A DNA stretch of 64,000 bases from Amycolatopsis mongoliensis (GCF_030285665.1 NZ_CP127295.1:7068001-7132000); one strand, 5' to 3'; counted from the stretch's first letter, positions 15,684 through 24,645 are shown. Notes: generated by a model from the sequence alone, not told the origin. Translations and numbers: made by a program.

Positions 15684-16331
15684 GTGACCACCGATCCGGC
15701 GGCCGAGGACCTGCGGGAGGCGGCCGACGCGCTCGCGGTCGCCGGGCAGCTCCCGCGGTTCCTGCTGATGTACAAGTTCGCCATCGAAGAGCTGATGACG
15801 AAACTGCGGATCCTCAGCGAGGAGTTCGACTTCGTCCACAGCCACGACCCGATCGAGCACATCACGAGCCGGGTGAAGCGGCCGGAGGCGATCAAGGAAA
15901 AGGTCCGCCGCCGGGGCCTCGGCGACGACTGGATCGCCGCCGCGCACGTCCTCGACGACATCGCCGGCATCCGCGTCGTCTGCCCGTTCGTGTCCGACGT
16001 CCACGAGGTCGCCCGGATGCTCACCGCGCAGGACGACGTCGAACTGTTGCGCACCAAGGACTACATCGCGCGCCCGAAGGCGAACGGCTACCGCAGCCTG
16101 CACCTGATCGTCCGGATCCCGGTGTTCCTGTCCGACCGGGTCGAGAAGGTCAAAGTGGAACTGCAGCTGCGCACCATCGCGATGGACTTCTGGGCCGCCG
16201 TCGAACACAAGCTGTCCTACAAGTACGCCGACCGCGTCCCGGACGACTTCGCGGGCGAGCTCGCGGCCGCGGCCCGGACGGCGGCCGACCTCGACGCCCG
16301 CATGGCGGCGCTGCACGAACGCATCCGCTGA
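15684..16331 (+). CDS. Small alarmone synthetase (RelA/SpoT nucleotidyltransferase domain)
   Basis: About 215 residues comprise a single RelA/SpoT synthetase domain. Motifs include DDIAGIRVVCPF, RPKANGYRSLHLIV and VELQLRTIAMDFWAAVEHKLSYK, containing the expected catalytic and substrate-binding residues. No HD hydrolase, TGS or ACT domain is present, so it should only make (p)ppGpp-type alarmones. GTG at 15684 has GAGG at suitable spacing. An in-frame GTG at 15651 lies seven bases behind a possible -10 (TAACCT) and could be a leaderless start. It is convergent with the tetR gene at 16333. Confidence 0.87.
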   Translation: MTTDPAAEDLREAADALAVAGQLPRFLLMYKFAIEELMTKLRILSEEFDFVHSHDPIEHITSRVKRPEAIKEKVRRRGLGDDWIAAAHVLDDIAGIRVVCPFVSDVHEVARMLTAQDDVELLRTKDYIARPKANGYRSLHLIVRIPVFLSDRVEKVKVELQLRTIAMDFWAAVEHKLSYKYADRVPDDFAGELAAAARTAADLDARMAALHERIR

Positions 16332-16332
16332 G

Positions 16333-16977
16333 TCACGGTGCCAGCGCGTCGAGCAGGATGCCCAGCCCGAACTCGAACTCCGCTTCGTGGTCGCACACCG
16401 CGAGGTGGGGCGCCGCTTCGGCGACGGCCGGCAGCCCGGACGCCGAGAGGTCCGCGAGCCGGCCCAGGTCGCCGGTACTGCTGAACGTCGGCGCCGCGTC
16501 GACCTCCCGCATCAAGGTGCCGATCAGGAACGCCAGCACCGCGCGCAGCCCGTGCACCGCGCGGTCCGGCGGGTAGCCCGCCGCGAGCAGCGGGCCGAGC
16601 ACGGCCTCCACCGGCGCGAGCGCGGTCATCGACGCGAGCTGGCGGGTGAGCACGAGCGGCGCCGCGCGCGGGTGGCCGAGCATCGCGGCCCGGAACCCGC
16701 GCGCCAGCGCGGACATCGTCTCCCGCAGGCCCGTTCCCGGTGCCGGTGCGGGGATCGCCGCCAGCAGGACCTCGGCGATCCCGTCCAGCAGGGCGTCCTT
16801 GCCGTCGACGTGGTTGTACAGGCTCATCGGGTCGACGCCGAGCCGGCGCGCGAGCTTGCGCATGCTGACGGCGGCCAGGCCCTCTTCGTCGACGAGAGCG
16901 AGGGCTTCCTTCAGGATCCGCTCCCTCGACAGCCCGCTGTCGGCGCTCTTGGGCGGACGGCCGCGCCGGCCCGTCAC
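16333..16977 (-). CDS. TetR-family regulator cotranscribed with a P450
   Basis: The 214-residue protein has an N-terminal HTH (KLARRLGVDPMSLYNHVDGKD) and a TetR-type C-terminal domain. Its GTG start overlaps the stop of the upstream P450 gene by four bases (GTGA), so the two form an operon. The divergent promoter at 18299-18341 holds repeated palindromic elements that are its likely operators. It probably controls both the P450 operon and the SnoaL-like gene. Confidence 0.9.
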   Translation of the reverse strand: MTGRRGRPPKSADSGLSRERILKEALALVDEEGLAAVSMRKLARRLGVDPMSLYNHVDGKDALLDGIAEVLLAAIPAPAPGTGLRETMSALARGFRAAMLGHPRAAPLVLTRQLASMTALAPVEAVLGPLLAAGYPPDRAVHGLRAVLAFLIGTLMREVDAAPTFSSTGDLGRLADLSASGLPAVAEAAPHLAVCDHEAEFEFGLGILLDALAP

Positions 16978-18293
16978 GCGGCGAGCACCGCCGGCAGGCT
17001 TTCGTAGCCGCGCAGGATCCGCGTTCCCCGGCGACGGCCTCCCGGCAGCACACGCAGGTCCGGGAACCGGTCGAAGATCGTGCGCAACCCGATCTCGCCC
17101 TCCATGCGCGCCAGCGAAGCGCCCAGGCAGTGGTGGCGCCCGGCGCCGAACGACACGTGGTCACGCGCGCCGGTCCGGGTGACGTCGAAGACGGCCGGGT
17201 CGGCGAAGACCTCCGGGTCGCGGTTCGCGCCGGCCAGCACGGTGGTCACCAGCGCCCCGCGCGGCAGGGGCATCCCGGCGACCTCGGTGGCGCGGGTCGC
17301 CAGCCGGCCGGTCAGCAGGACCGGCGGGTCGTACCGCAGGACCTCCTCGACGGCGTTGCCCCACAGCTCCGGCCGCTCGCGCAGCACGGCGAGCTGCCCG
17401 GGATCGTTCGCGAGCAGGGCGATCCCGCTGCCCAGGAGGTTGACAGTCGTTTCGAAGCCGGCCGCCAGCACCAGGCCCGCCGTGGACTTCAGCTCCGTCT
17501 CGGTGAGGCCGACGCCGCCGTCGCGGGCCGCGACGAGCTTGCTGAACAGGTCCTTGCCGGGGTGCCGGCGCAGGTGGTCGAGGTGCTCGCCGAGCCAGGT
17601 GTCGAACTCGCCCAGCGCGGTCTCGACGTCGCGGAACGTGCGCCAGCCCAGGCCGAGGTCGAGGCTGGGCGCCGCGGCCGCGCCCAGCGACAGCACCTTG
17701 CCGAGGTCTGACGGTGGCACCCCGAGGATCTCGCTGATGACCGTCACCGGGAGCAGGCCGCAGTAGGACTCGACGAGGTCGAGCGGGCGGCTCGGGTCGA
17801 GCGCGTCGAGCAGGCCGTCGGCGATCTCCTGGACCCGGCCGCGCAGCTGCTCGACCGCGCGCACGGTGAACACGCCGGTGACCAGCTTGCGGTAGCGGGT
17901 GTGCTCCGGCGGGTTGACGGCGAGCAGCGACGGCGGCCGCACCGGGTGCAGGTGCTCGCCGGCCGACCACTCGACCAGGCGGCCGAGCGCCGAGCCGTCG
18001 GAGCCGATGACACCGACGCGGAAGTCTTCGCTGGACAGCACTTCCCGGACCGCGGCGTGGGTGGTGGTCATCCAGCCGAAGCGGGTGCGGGCGAGCGGGC
18101 CGGCGGCGCGGATCTCCTCGAACAGCCCGGTCAGGTCGCGCCCGTCGGCCGCGGCGACGACCATCCGGCCCTGGAGGTCCCCGCGCCGGGCTTCGCGGCG
18201 CAGCACGGTCCGGGGGAGCGCGTGGCCCAGGCCCCACCTGATCACCGGCTTCGCGCGGGCGAGGGTTCCTTCGAGCACAACGTCCCCTTCCAT
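16974..18293 (-). CDS. Cytochrome P450
   Basis: The 439-residue soluble P450 has the standard signatures: I-helix AGFETT (about residue 280), K-helix ExxR in EEVLRYDPP, and the heme loop FGAGRHHCLG with the thiolate cysteine near residue 388. No ferredoxin or reductase gene is adjacent, so electron donors must be encoded elsewhere. Translation is coupled to the downstream tetR. The substrate is unknown; regulation by an adjacent TetR suggests a xenobiotic or lipid-like inducer. Confidence 0.92.
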   Translation of the reverse strand: MEGDVVLEGTLARAKPVIRWGLGHALPRTVLRREARRGDLQGRMVVAAADGRDLTGLFEEIRAAGPLARTRFGWMTTTHAAVREVLSSEDFRVGVIGSDGSALGRLVEWSAGEHLHPVRPPSLLAVNPPEHTRYRKLVTGVFTVRAVEQLRGRVQEIADGLLDALDPSRPLDLVESYCGLLPVTVISEILGVPPSDLGKVLSLGAAAAPSLDLGLGWRTFRDVETALGEFDTWLGEHLDHLRRHPGKDLFSKLVAARDGGVGLTETELKSTAGLVLAAGFETTVNLLGSGIALLANDPGQLAVLRERPELWGNAVEEVLRYDPPVLLTGRLATRATEVAGMPLPRGALVTTVLAGANRDPEVFADPAVFDVTRTGARDHVSFGAGRHHCLGASLARMEGEIGLRTIFDRFPDLRVLPGGRRRGTRILRGYESLPAVLAA

Positions 18294-18298
18294 CAGCG

Positions 18299-18341
18299 TG
18301 CCTACAGTGTAGGTTATCGTCGGTTACCTACACCGTAGATT
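18299..18341. promoter_or_regulatory. Paired operator elements in the P450/SnoaL divergent promoter
   Basis: CCTACAGTGTAGG (18301-18313) and CCTACACCGTAG (18328-18339) are related dyads. Between them, TAGGTTA and TTACCTA form a further imperfect dyad. They lie between the P450 start (18293) and the plus-strand start (18354), where the TetR protein of 16333-16977 should bind. Confidence 0.6.
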
Positions 18342-18353
18342 TAAGGAGCGCCG

Positions 18354-18917
18354 ATGACCGAGTTCGACATCCCCGCACCCGAAGTCCTCGCGGCCCGCCA
18401 GAAGCTGGTGCTCGACCACTTCCGCGACGAGGTCGCCCAGGACTGGGACGCCACGCTCTCGACGTTCCCGCACCCGCACTACGAGGTCGTCGCAACGATG
18501 ACGGTCCACGACGGCGACGGCGCCGTCCGCGGCTACTACCACGACACGCGCACCGCCTTCCCCGACCAGCACCACGAGCTGATCGCGCTGCGGCACAGCG
18601 CCGACGCGGTCGTCGTCGAGTTCTGGCTGCTGGGCACGCACCTCGGCCCGCTCGGCGCGATCCCGGCGACCGGGTCCCGCTTCCGCGTCCGCATGACGGC
18701 CTACTTCGTGTTCGACGCCGAGGAGCGCCTGGTGTGCGAGCGCATCTACTTCGACACGCTCTCGATGCTCAAGCAGCTGATCGGCGGGGTGGACAAGAAG
18801 AACCCGAAGAACTGGCCGCTGCTGCTCCGGGTGGCCCGGGGCTTCCTGGCGATGGCGGGGGAGCAGCCGGACCCGAGGCTGACCGAGACGACGGAGCCGG
18901 ACCTGCGGCCGGTCTGA
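18354..18917 (+). CDS. SnoaL-like / NTF2-fold family protein
   Basis: The 187-residue protein resembles the SnoaL-like polyketide-cyclase fold. It has an N-terminal helix pair, a mid-segment VRGYYHDTRTAFPD and a beta-rich half with VVVEFWLLGTH and ERIYFDTLSMLKQL. Such proteins act as cyclases, isomerases or ligand binders. The ATG at 18354 follows AAGGAG. Divergence from the P450-tetR operon and shared operators suggest it works on the same compound as the P450. Confidence 0.75.
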   Translation: MTEFDIPAPEVLAARQKLVLDHFRDEVAQDWDATLSTFPHPHYEVVATMTVHDGDGAVRGYYHDTRTAFPDQHHELIALRHSADAVVVEFWLLGTHLGPLGAIPATGSRFRVRMTAYFVFDAEERLVCERIYFDTLSMLKQLIGGVDKKNPKNWPLLLRVARGFLAMAGEQPDPRLTETTEPDLRPV

Positions 18918-19010
18918 CGACCGCGGCGACGTTGACCGCGACGATCACCGCGATCGCCGCCCACGACAGCGCCCGGCGACGCACCTGGCCGCCGCCCTGC
19001 TGACGGAGCT

Positions 19011-19661
19011 CTACCGCTCCTGAGGCCTGGCCGGTGCGAGCAGGACGCCCAGTGCGATCAGTTCCGTCAGCGCCATCCCGCGTTCGACGAGGCCGAGCGG
19101 GATGAGCGTCCACCAGCGGCCGCCCTCCACCGCGGCCACCACGACGGCCCCGAGGATCACCGCGAACCAGCCCAGCGAAGCGATCGCCAGCACCCGGGCC
19201 AGCCACCGGCGGCCGGGAGTGCCCGGGAACGCCGCGCGGGCCGCGACCAGCACCGCGAGCGGGAGTGCGACGAACGCCACCACGCTCGCGATCCGGTGCA
19301 GCGTGCCGCCGAAGTCCGAGCGGGAAACCGTGGCCCAGTCCGGCTTCGGGAAAGCCACGATGACCAGCAGTCCGACCGTCCACAATGTACCGAGGAGGGC
19401 CGCGGGGACGGGCAGCCGCCGCTGGCTGTGCAGGACGGCGAGCCCGGCCGCCGAGCCCAGCGCCACCAGGATCACGGCGAGGTCGAACACCCACTTGTGG
19501 TCGGAGAGCCCGTATTCGCTGATCGTGCGGCGGGTCGCGCTGATCTCGTCGGTCGGCGGGATGACCTGGAGCAGCAGCACCAGCGCGGCACCGATCGCGA
19601 GGGCGGCGATGCCGCTCAGCGAGATCGCGAGCGACGTCCGTCGCGCAGGGACCGTGACCAT
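19011..19661 (-). CDS. DUF998-family integral membrane protein
   Basis: The 216-residue protein has six hydrophobic segments (about residues 10-30, 55-75, 85-105, 122-145, 158-180 and 190-210). The conserved ISEYGLSDHKWVFD segment after the first helix is typical of DUF998 proteins. The function of the family is unknown. It ends near the convergent SnoaL-like gene and stands upstream of, and divergent to, the carboxypeptidase gene. Confidence 0.78.
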   Translation of the reverse strand: MVTVPARRTSLAISLSGIAALAIGAALVLLLQVIPPTDEISATRRTISEYGLSDHKWVFDLAVILVALGSAAGLAVLHSQRRLPVPAALLGTLWTVGLLVIVAFPKPDWATVSRSDFGGTLHRIASVVAFVALPLAVLVAARAAFPGTPGRRWLARVLAIASLGWFAVILGAVVVAAVEGGRWWTLIPLGLVERGMALTELIALGVLLAPARPQER

Positions 19662-19753
19662 GAACCGACAGTAGCCGACCAGCGGTTGAACTCCCGGTGA
19701 AATGCCCTATCGGGCGGCCGGACGTGTGAAGGCCGGGTGAAGGCTGTACGACT

Positions 19754-19769
19754 TACGGCGGTTACCGTA
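19754..19769. promoter_or_regulatory. Dyad in the carboxypeptidase upstream region
   Basis: TACGG and CCGTA flank a 6-base spacer, and related TTACGG/TACCGG words recur to about 19808. The cluster is 40-95 bases upstream of the carboxypeptidase start. An operator or promoter role is only suggested by position. Confidence 0.3.
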
Positions 19770-19846
19770 GCCGGTTTTCGTCCATTACGGTCACTCGCTA
19801 CCGGTACGTCCGTGCTGTGCCGGCCTCGTCAAGGAGGTCTTTGCCT

Positions 19847-22330
19847 GTGGGGAATTCACCAAGAAGAGCGGTGCTGGCGGTTTCGGTCGTGGCGCTGGCG
19901 GCGGCGTTCGTCACACTGCCGGCCGGTACCGCCGGCGCCGCCCAGAACATCCTGCGTGCCGACAAGTCGGTACCGCGCTCGTGCTTCGCGAAAGTGCTGC
20001 CCAAGGGCACCGCGGGCACCGATCGCCGGGAGCTTACGTCCACTGTGGACGGGTTGGTCCAGGCGCGGCTCAAGCCGGTCCCGGGCACCGAAGGCGACTG
20101 GGACGTCGCCGTGTTCGACAAGGCGACGGGCGCGGTGGTCGCCGCCTCCACGGCGTTGCGCACCCACGAACTCGCCGAAAGCTTCGTGAAGAAGGGCCAG
20201 GAGCTCGTCGTCCAGGGCTGCCGCTACGGCGGTCCGGCCGGCCAGGCCCAGCTCGGCGTCGACTTCCTCGCGCTGACCCCGCAGGGCACGCCGACGACGG
20301 CGTCGAAGGCGCAGCTGGTCCGGGTCGAGACGCCGACGCGCGCCGACAAGAACAAGCTGACCGCCCTCGGCCTCGACGTCACGGAGAAGGGCGACGCGAC
20401 CGGCGTCGAGGTCGTCCTCGCCGACGACGCCGACCGCCAGGTGCTCAAGAACAGCGGCTTCAAGTCCCAGGTGATCGAGGCCGACCTCTCGGCCAAGTCG
20501 GTCCAGGACGCGAAGACCGACCGCCAGTACGCCGCGAAGACCGCCGCGTCGGCGCTGCCGTCCGGGCGCACGAGCTACCGGCACCTCTACGACTACAACT
20601 ACGAGATGAAGGAGCTGGCCCGCAAGAACCCCGGCCTCGTCTCGGCGTTCACCATGCCGGAGTCGACCTGGGAAGGCCGGGACGTCGTCGGCGTCGAAAT
20701 CGCCACCGACGTCAAGAACGTCACCGACGGCAAGCCGGTGAACTTCACCATGGGCGTGCACCACGCCCGGGAGTGGCCGGCCGGCGAGCACGTCATGGAG
20801 TGGGCGTACGAGCTGATCAACGGCTACTCCCACGACGCGGCGATCCGCAGCCTCGTCGGCAAGACCCGCAACATCGTCGTGCCGATCATCAACCCGGACG
20901 GCTTCGAGATCTCCCGCGAAGCCGAGCCCAAGGGTGACTTCACCCGGTTCGACTATGAAATGAAGCGGAAGAACTGCAACGTCGACGACTCGCCGGCGCA
21001 GTACTCCACCGGCGTGTGCAAGGCGAACCCGGCCGGCCGCCTCCGCGGCACCGACCCGAACCGCAACTACGGCGGGTTCTGGGGCGGCAACGGCGCCGAG
21101 ATCGCCTGGAGCGGCGACACCTTCCGCGGGTCCGCGCCGTTCAGCGAGCCCGAAGTGCGCAACGTCCGGTCGATCGTGTCCTCGCGCCAGGTGACCAACC
21201 TGATGACGATGCACACCGTCGCGGCGCTGGTGCTGCGCCCGCCGGGCGTGGCGGACGTCCGGCCGCCGCTGGAGGAGCCCGCCTACAAGGCCCTCGGCGA
21301 CAAGCTGGCCTCGCGCAACGGCTACACCAGCGAGCCGAGCTGGGCGCTGTATGACACCACGGGCACTACAGAGGACTGGTCGTACTGGGCCACCGGCGGC
21401 TGGGGCTTCACCATCGAGGTCGGCGGCAACGGCTTCCACGGCCCGTTCGCCGACAGCGTCGTGGCCGAGTACGAGGGCCTGGCCCCCGCGGCCGGGGCGG
21501 GCAAGGGCGGCAACCGCCAGGCGTTCCTGGACATGCTGGGCAACGCGGCCGACCCGCAGCAGCACTCGACGCTGATCGGCTCGGCGCCCAAGGGCTACCA
21601 GCTCAAGCTGCACAAGACGTTCCAGACGCCGACGTCGCCGGTGATCCAGCCCGACGGCTCCACCAAGCCGCCGATCTACATCACCGACGACCTGAACTCG
21701 AAGTTCACCACCACCGGCGGGCGGTTCGCCTGGTCGGTCAACCCGTCGACCCGGCCGTACGTGGCCGGCCGCTACGGGCGTGACCCCCAGGGCCCGGCGC
21801 AGCAGGGCTTCGCGGTCGCCAACCCGGCCGGTGTGCCGCCGATCAACCAGAACTACCCGGCGGACGCGACGGCGGAGAGCTTCACCTTCCACGTCGACGG
21901 CCTGCCGAAGGTGGACAACGGGAAGTTCAGCGTCAACATCAACTGGGCCAACACCGCGACCGACTGGGACCTGTTCGTCTACGACGCGGCGGGCAACCTG
22001 GTCAGCTCGTCGGCCAACGGCGGCACGACGTCCGAGCACGCCGTGCTGTTCGACCCGCCGGCCGGCGACTACAAGGCCGTGGTGGTCAACTACGACCAGG
22101 CCGACCCGAACGCCGTCGACGACTGGACCGGGGACGTGTCGTTCGCGTCGCCGATCCCGCCGACGTACGGGACGAAGGAGGCCTACCAGCTGACCTGCTC
22201 GACGCCGAACGGCAAGCTCGTCGGGGTCGCGGACGTCTACGCCGACCGCGGCCAGACGGTCGACGTCGGCGAGGTCTGCACCCGCTCCGCGCACGCGCAG
22301 AAGCAGCGTGCTTCGGGTGGGGTCCGGTAA
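19847..22330 (+). CDS. Secreted M14-family zinc carboxypeptidase
   Basis: The 827-residue protein has a signal peptide (hydrophobic core to about residue 28). A propeptide-like region runs to about 240 and an M14 catalytic domain from about 245 to 590. Zinc ligands are H306 and E309 in the HARE motif and H456 in MTMHTVAAL. NRNYGGFWGG gives the substrate-binding Asn-Arg, and E524 in FTIEVGG is the catalytic glutamate. A C-terminal beta-sandwich (residues 660-780; WDLFVYDAAGNLV) resembles a pre-peptidase C-terminal domain. GTG at 19847 was chosen for the AAGGAGG nine bases before it. It is expected to digest extracellular peptides. Confidence 0.92.
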   Translation: MGNSPRRAVLAVSVVALAAAFVTLPAGTAGAAQNILRADKSVPRSCFAKVLPKGTAGTDRRELTSTVDGLVQARLKPVPGTEGDWDVAVFDKATGAVVAASTALRTHELAESFVKKGQELVVQGCRYGGPAGQAQLGVDFLALTPQGTPTTASKAQLVRVETPTRADKNKLTALGLDVTEKGDATGVEVVLADDADRQVLKNSGFKSQVIEADLSAKSVQDAKTDRQYAAKTAASALPSGRTSYRHLYDYNYEMKELARKNPGLVSAFTMPESTWEGRDVVGVEIATDVKNVTDGKPVNFTMGVHHAREWPAGEHVMEWAYELINGYSHDAAIRSLVGKTRNIVVPIINPDGFEISREAEPKGDFTRFDYEMKRKNCNVDDSPAQYSTGVCKANPAGRLRGTDPNRNYGGFWGGNGAEIAWSGDTFRGSAPFSEPEVRNVRSIVSSRQVTNLMTMHTVAALVLRPPGVADVRPPLEEPAYKALGDKLASRNGYTSEPSWALYDTTGTTEDWSYWATGGWGFTIEVGGNGFHGPFADSVVAEYEGLAPAAGAGKGGNRQAFLDMLGNAADPQQHSTLIGSAPKGYQLKLHKTFQTPTSPVIQPDGSTKPPIYITDDLNSKFTTTGGRFAWSVNPSTRPYVAGRYGRDPQGPAQQGFAVANPAGVPPINQNYPADATAESFTFHVDGLPKVDNGKFSVNINWANTATDWDLFVYDAAGNLVSSSANGGTTSEHAVLFDPPAGDYKAVVVNYDQADPNAVDDWTGDVSFASPIPPTYGTKEAYQLTCSTPNGKLVGVADVYADRGQTVDVGEVCTRSAHAQKQRASGGVR

Positions 22331-22341
22331 TTTTCCCTGAT

Positions 22342-22379
22342 CGTGAAGGCCTCCTCGCTCGCGCGGGGAGGCCTTCACG
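22342..22379. terminator. Bidirectional hairpin terminator
   Basis: CGTGAAGGCCTCC (22342-22354) and GGAGGCCTTCACG (22367-22379) form a perfect 13-bp stem with a 12-base loop between convergent genes. The TGA stop of the lysE-type gene (22375-22377) lies inside the right arm. Confidence 0.8.
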
Positions 22380-23049
22380 GCGTTACGGCGAGGGTGACGC
22401 CGAGGACGACGAGAACCGTGCCCACGACGCGGTTGAGGGCCGGTTTCGCGTGCGCGTACCAGCGCTGGGTGGCGGGTGCGGAGAACAGCAGGGCGACGGA
22501 CAGGTGCCAGGCGGTCGAGGTCACGAGGATCAGCGCGACCGCGGCGGCTTTGACCGCCGTGGGTTCGGTGGGCGGCAGGGCCGCGGTGAGCACGCTGCCG
22601 AAGAAGGCCGCGGCTTTCGGGTTGGTCAGGTTGCTGACCACGCCTTGGCGGAAGTGGTTCGGATTGGCAGCGTCCGGTGCCCGCTTGCGCGGTGGTGCGG
22701 CCACCTCATCGCGGTTCGCGGTCTCTTCCGGTGCATCGGGCATTTCCCCTGCGTCCGGCGTGCGGGCTCGCAGCCACAGCCGCACCCCGAGCCAGGCGAG
22801 ATAGCCGCCGCAGACCACGCGCAGGCCGGCGGCCAGCCACGGCGCGCGGGCGAGCACGCTGCCCAGCCCGAAGACGGCGACGGCCGCCAGCACCCCGCCC
22901 GCGGCGACGACGCCGAGCGCGACCGCCACCGCGGCCCGCCGGGTGCCGGCCGCGGCGGTGTGCGCGATGAGCACGAAGTTCGGACCGGGGGAGACCGCCG
23001 CCGGGAGGTAGGCCAGCAGCACGGTGCCCAGCGTGGCGGCGGGGTTCAC
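22375..23049 (-). CDS. LysE/RhtB-family amino-acid exporter
   Basis: The 224-residue protein has about six membrane segments and the LysE-family N-terminus, with the SPGPNFVLI motif near residue 20 and SNLTNPKAAAFF near residue 140. A charged cytoplasmic loop (residues 95-130) is longer than usual. It is predicted to export an amino acid or related small metabolite. The start is GTG at 23049. The gene is convergent with the carboxypeptidase, whose products could raise the intracellular amino-acid load; that link is speculative. Confidence 0.85.
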   Translation of the reverse strand: MNPAATLGTVLLAYLPAAVSPGPNFVLIAHTAAAGTRRAAVAVALGVVAAGGVLAAVAVFGLGSVLARAPWLAAGLRVVCGGYLAWLGVRLWLRARTPDAGEMPDAPEETANRDEVAAPPRKRAPDAANPNHFRQGVVSNLTNPKAAAFFGSVLTAALPPTEPTAVKAAAVALILVTSTAWHLSVALLFSAPATQRWYAHAKPALNRVVGTVLVVLGVTLAVTP

Positions 23050-23131
23050 GCCGTCCAGCCTGGCACGGCGGTCGGGCCATGGGCTGGTGGCATCGTGGCC
23101 GGCAGTGCCACGCCTGGCGAGGCGCCGGAGC

Positions 23132-24238
23132 TCACGCCGCCCGGCCGCCCCCGCCGACCACCTGGTCGCGCATGGTCCGCAGCGTCTGGTGGTCCACTGT
23201 GGACGGATCGGCGGCGAGCCATTCGCCGATCTCGTGCAGGAACTCCTCGGGCGTCATCGGCGCGGCGGGCAGGTCACCCGGGTCGGCCGTGGTCAGGTCG
23301 CCGCTGCGGCTCGGGTACACGATCATCGCGCCGCGCAGTGCCACGCCGGGCAGCAGGTCGCGGTAGGCGGCGAGGCTCTCGGCGAGCCGGCTGCCGCCGC
23401 CGCGGAACGGGCGGCCGTTGCGCAGCAGCCTGCCGTCCTCGGCCGTCTCGTAGTGCCCCGGCAGCCACAGCTTCGACTCGATGAGCACCAGGCGCTTCCC
23501 GCACAGCACCGCGTGGTCGACGTCGGCGAACACCGAGCCGGGCCACGCGAGCCCGTGGAAGATCCGCGCGCCGGGCAGCCGGGTCAGGTAGCCCTCGAGC
23601 AGGTCGGCGGTGAGCCGCTCGGCCAGCTCGTCGCGCTCGGTGCCGGGGGCGCCGAACACGGTACGGCCGCCGAACTCCTCGGCGTACGCCTCGCGGGCCT
23701 GGTGCGCCCGCAGGTAGCCGCGGGCCAGGCGCTGGACGAGCAGCGCGGTGCCGGCGGTGAGCAGCAGCCAGACGATGAGCACCGGCGTGCTGAACCCCAC
23801 CCCGGTGACCAGCGGCAGCAGCACCAGCACCATCCCGCCCACCGCGGCGACCACCGGCGTGTGCCCGGGCCCGCGGCGGCGGCCGTGGCGCATCCGGGTG
23901 TCCTGCCCGGCGAAGTGCCACCAGCTGAGGTCCTCGGCGTCCAGTTCCGGCAGGTCGGGGACGAACCCGGGCTCGTCCCCGAAGCGCCGCCGGGGCCGCG
24001 GCCGGACCGGGACGGGCACCACGGTCGCGCCGCCGGAGTCGTACCGCGCGCGGGCGACGGGATCGCCGAGGACGTCGTAGGCCTCGCGGAGCAGGCGGAA
24101 CGTGCCGACCGTCCCGCCGCCGTCCGGGTGCATGGTCTTCGCCAGCCGGCGGTAGGCCGTCTTGACGTCGGCCGCCGTGGCGTCCCGGCGGACGCCGAGC
24201 ACCTCGTAGTAGTCGACGTCGGGCACGCGGGCGTTCAC
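23132..24238 (-). CDS. J-domain protein fused to a membrane segment and a NERD-like nuclease domain
   Basis: The 368-residue protein starts with a J domain (residues 8-68; HPD at 37-39 in KTMHPDGGG). An acidic linker and two membrane segments (about 128-170) follow. The C-terminal region contains DVDHAVLCGKRLVLIESKLW near residues 238-258, with the D...E-x-K pattern of NERD/restriction-endonuclease-like folds. The combination suggests a membrane-anchored Hsp70 co-chaperone with a nuclease-like module. No operon partner is evident. The GTG start at 24238 was chosen because the J domain begins almost at once. Confidence 0.75.
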   Translation of the reverse strand: MNARVPDVDYYEVLGVRRDATAADVKTAYRRLAKTMHPDGGGTVGTFRLLREAYDVLGDPVARARYDSGGATVVPVPVRPRPRRRFGDEPGFVPDLPELDAEDLSWWHFAGQDTRMRHGRRRGPGHTPVVAAVGGMVLVLLPLVTGVGFSTPVLIVWLLLTAGTALLVQRLARGYLRAHQAREAYAEEFGGRTVFGAPGTERDELAERLTADLLEGYLTRLPGARIFHGLAWPGSVFADVDHAVLCGKRLVLIESKLWLPGHYETAEDGRLLRNGRPFRGGGSRLAESLAAYRDLLPGVALRGAMIVYPSRSGDLTTADPGDLPAAPMTPEEFLHEIGEWLAADPSTVDHQTLRTMRDQVVGGGGRAA

Positions 24239-24544
24239 CTCCGGTTGGCTGCGCGAAGACTTTATGGGACCCGGTTTCCGGTCCGGTCACCGCCTCGGCG
24301 GCGCGTCGGGGTGATGGTCCTCCGGCGCAGGTCAGTGCGGTGTCAGGAGTTCTACCGCGGACGGCGGGCGGCCCGGCGGCACGGGGTGGGGCCGCGTGAC
24401 GGCGTCCCGGACGGGGTGCCCGGCGCGTTTGCCGTGGTCCGTGAGTGTCCATTGAGGACCGCGTATCACTCGGAAGTGTTGTCGCGGCGCGAATCGTCGC
24501 GACGGCGGTGACGGTTCGTAGCCGTAATTCACCCGAAGGGACGG

Positions 24545-24582
24545 GAACAGGTGTTCGAATCCGTGGCTAGGATGGAGGCATG
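24545..24582 (+). promoter_or_regulatory. LexA-box-like site with leaderless-type promoter and no intact gene
   Basis: GAACAGGTGTTC (24545-24556) matches the actinobacterial SOS-box core GAAC-N4-GTTC, followed by GA. A TAGGAT -10 element lies at 24568-24573, and an ATG stands at 24580, about where transcription would start. The frame from that ATG soon becomes antisense of the acyl-CoA ligase, so the original gene may have been lost. Confidence 0.4.
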
Positions 24583-24601
24583 TCCCCGGCACTCCCCAGA
24601 C

Positions 24602-24645
24602 GTGACGGGCCCACCGCCACCCCACCTCGGCAGCGGGCCCGTCAC
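24602..24645. terminator. Inverted repeat at the end of the acyl-CoA ligase gene
   Basis: GTGACGGGCCC (24602-24612) and GGGCCCGTCAC (24635-24645) form an 11-bp stem with a 22-base loop, immediately after the minus-strand stop at 24651. A Rho-independent-like terminator role is inferred. Confidence 0.55.

Noticed and set aside
19856..22378. An 840-codon open frame on the minus strand over the carboxypeptidase gene
   Set aside because: It is antisense of a gene with clear M14 motifs; its composition (Arg, Val, Gly, Asp rich, no domain) is the usual shadow of GC-biased codons.
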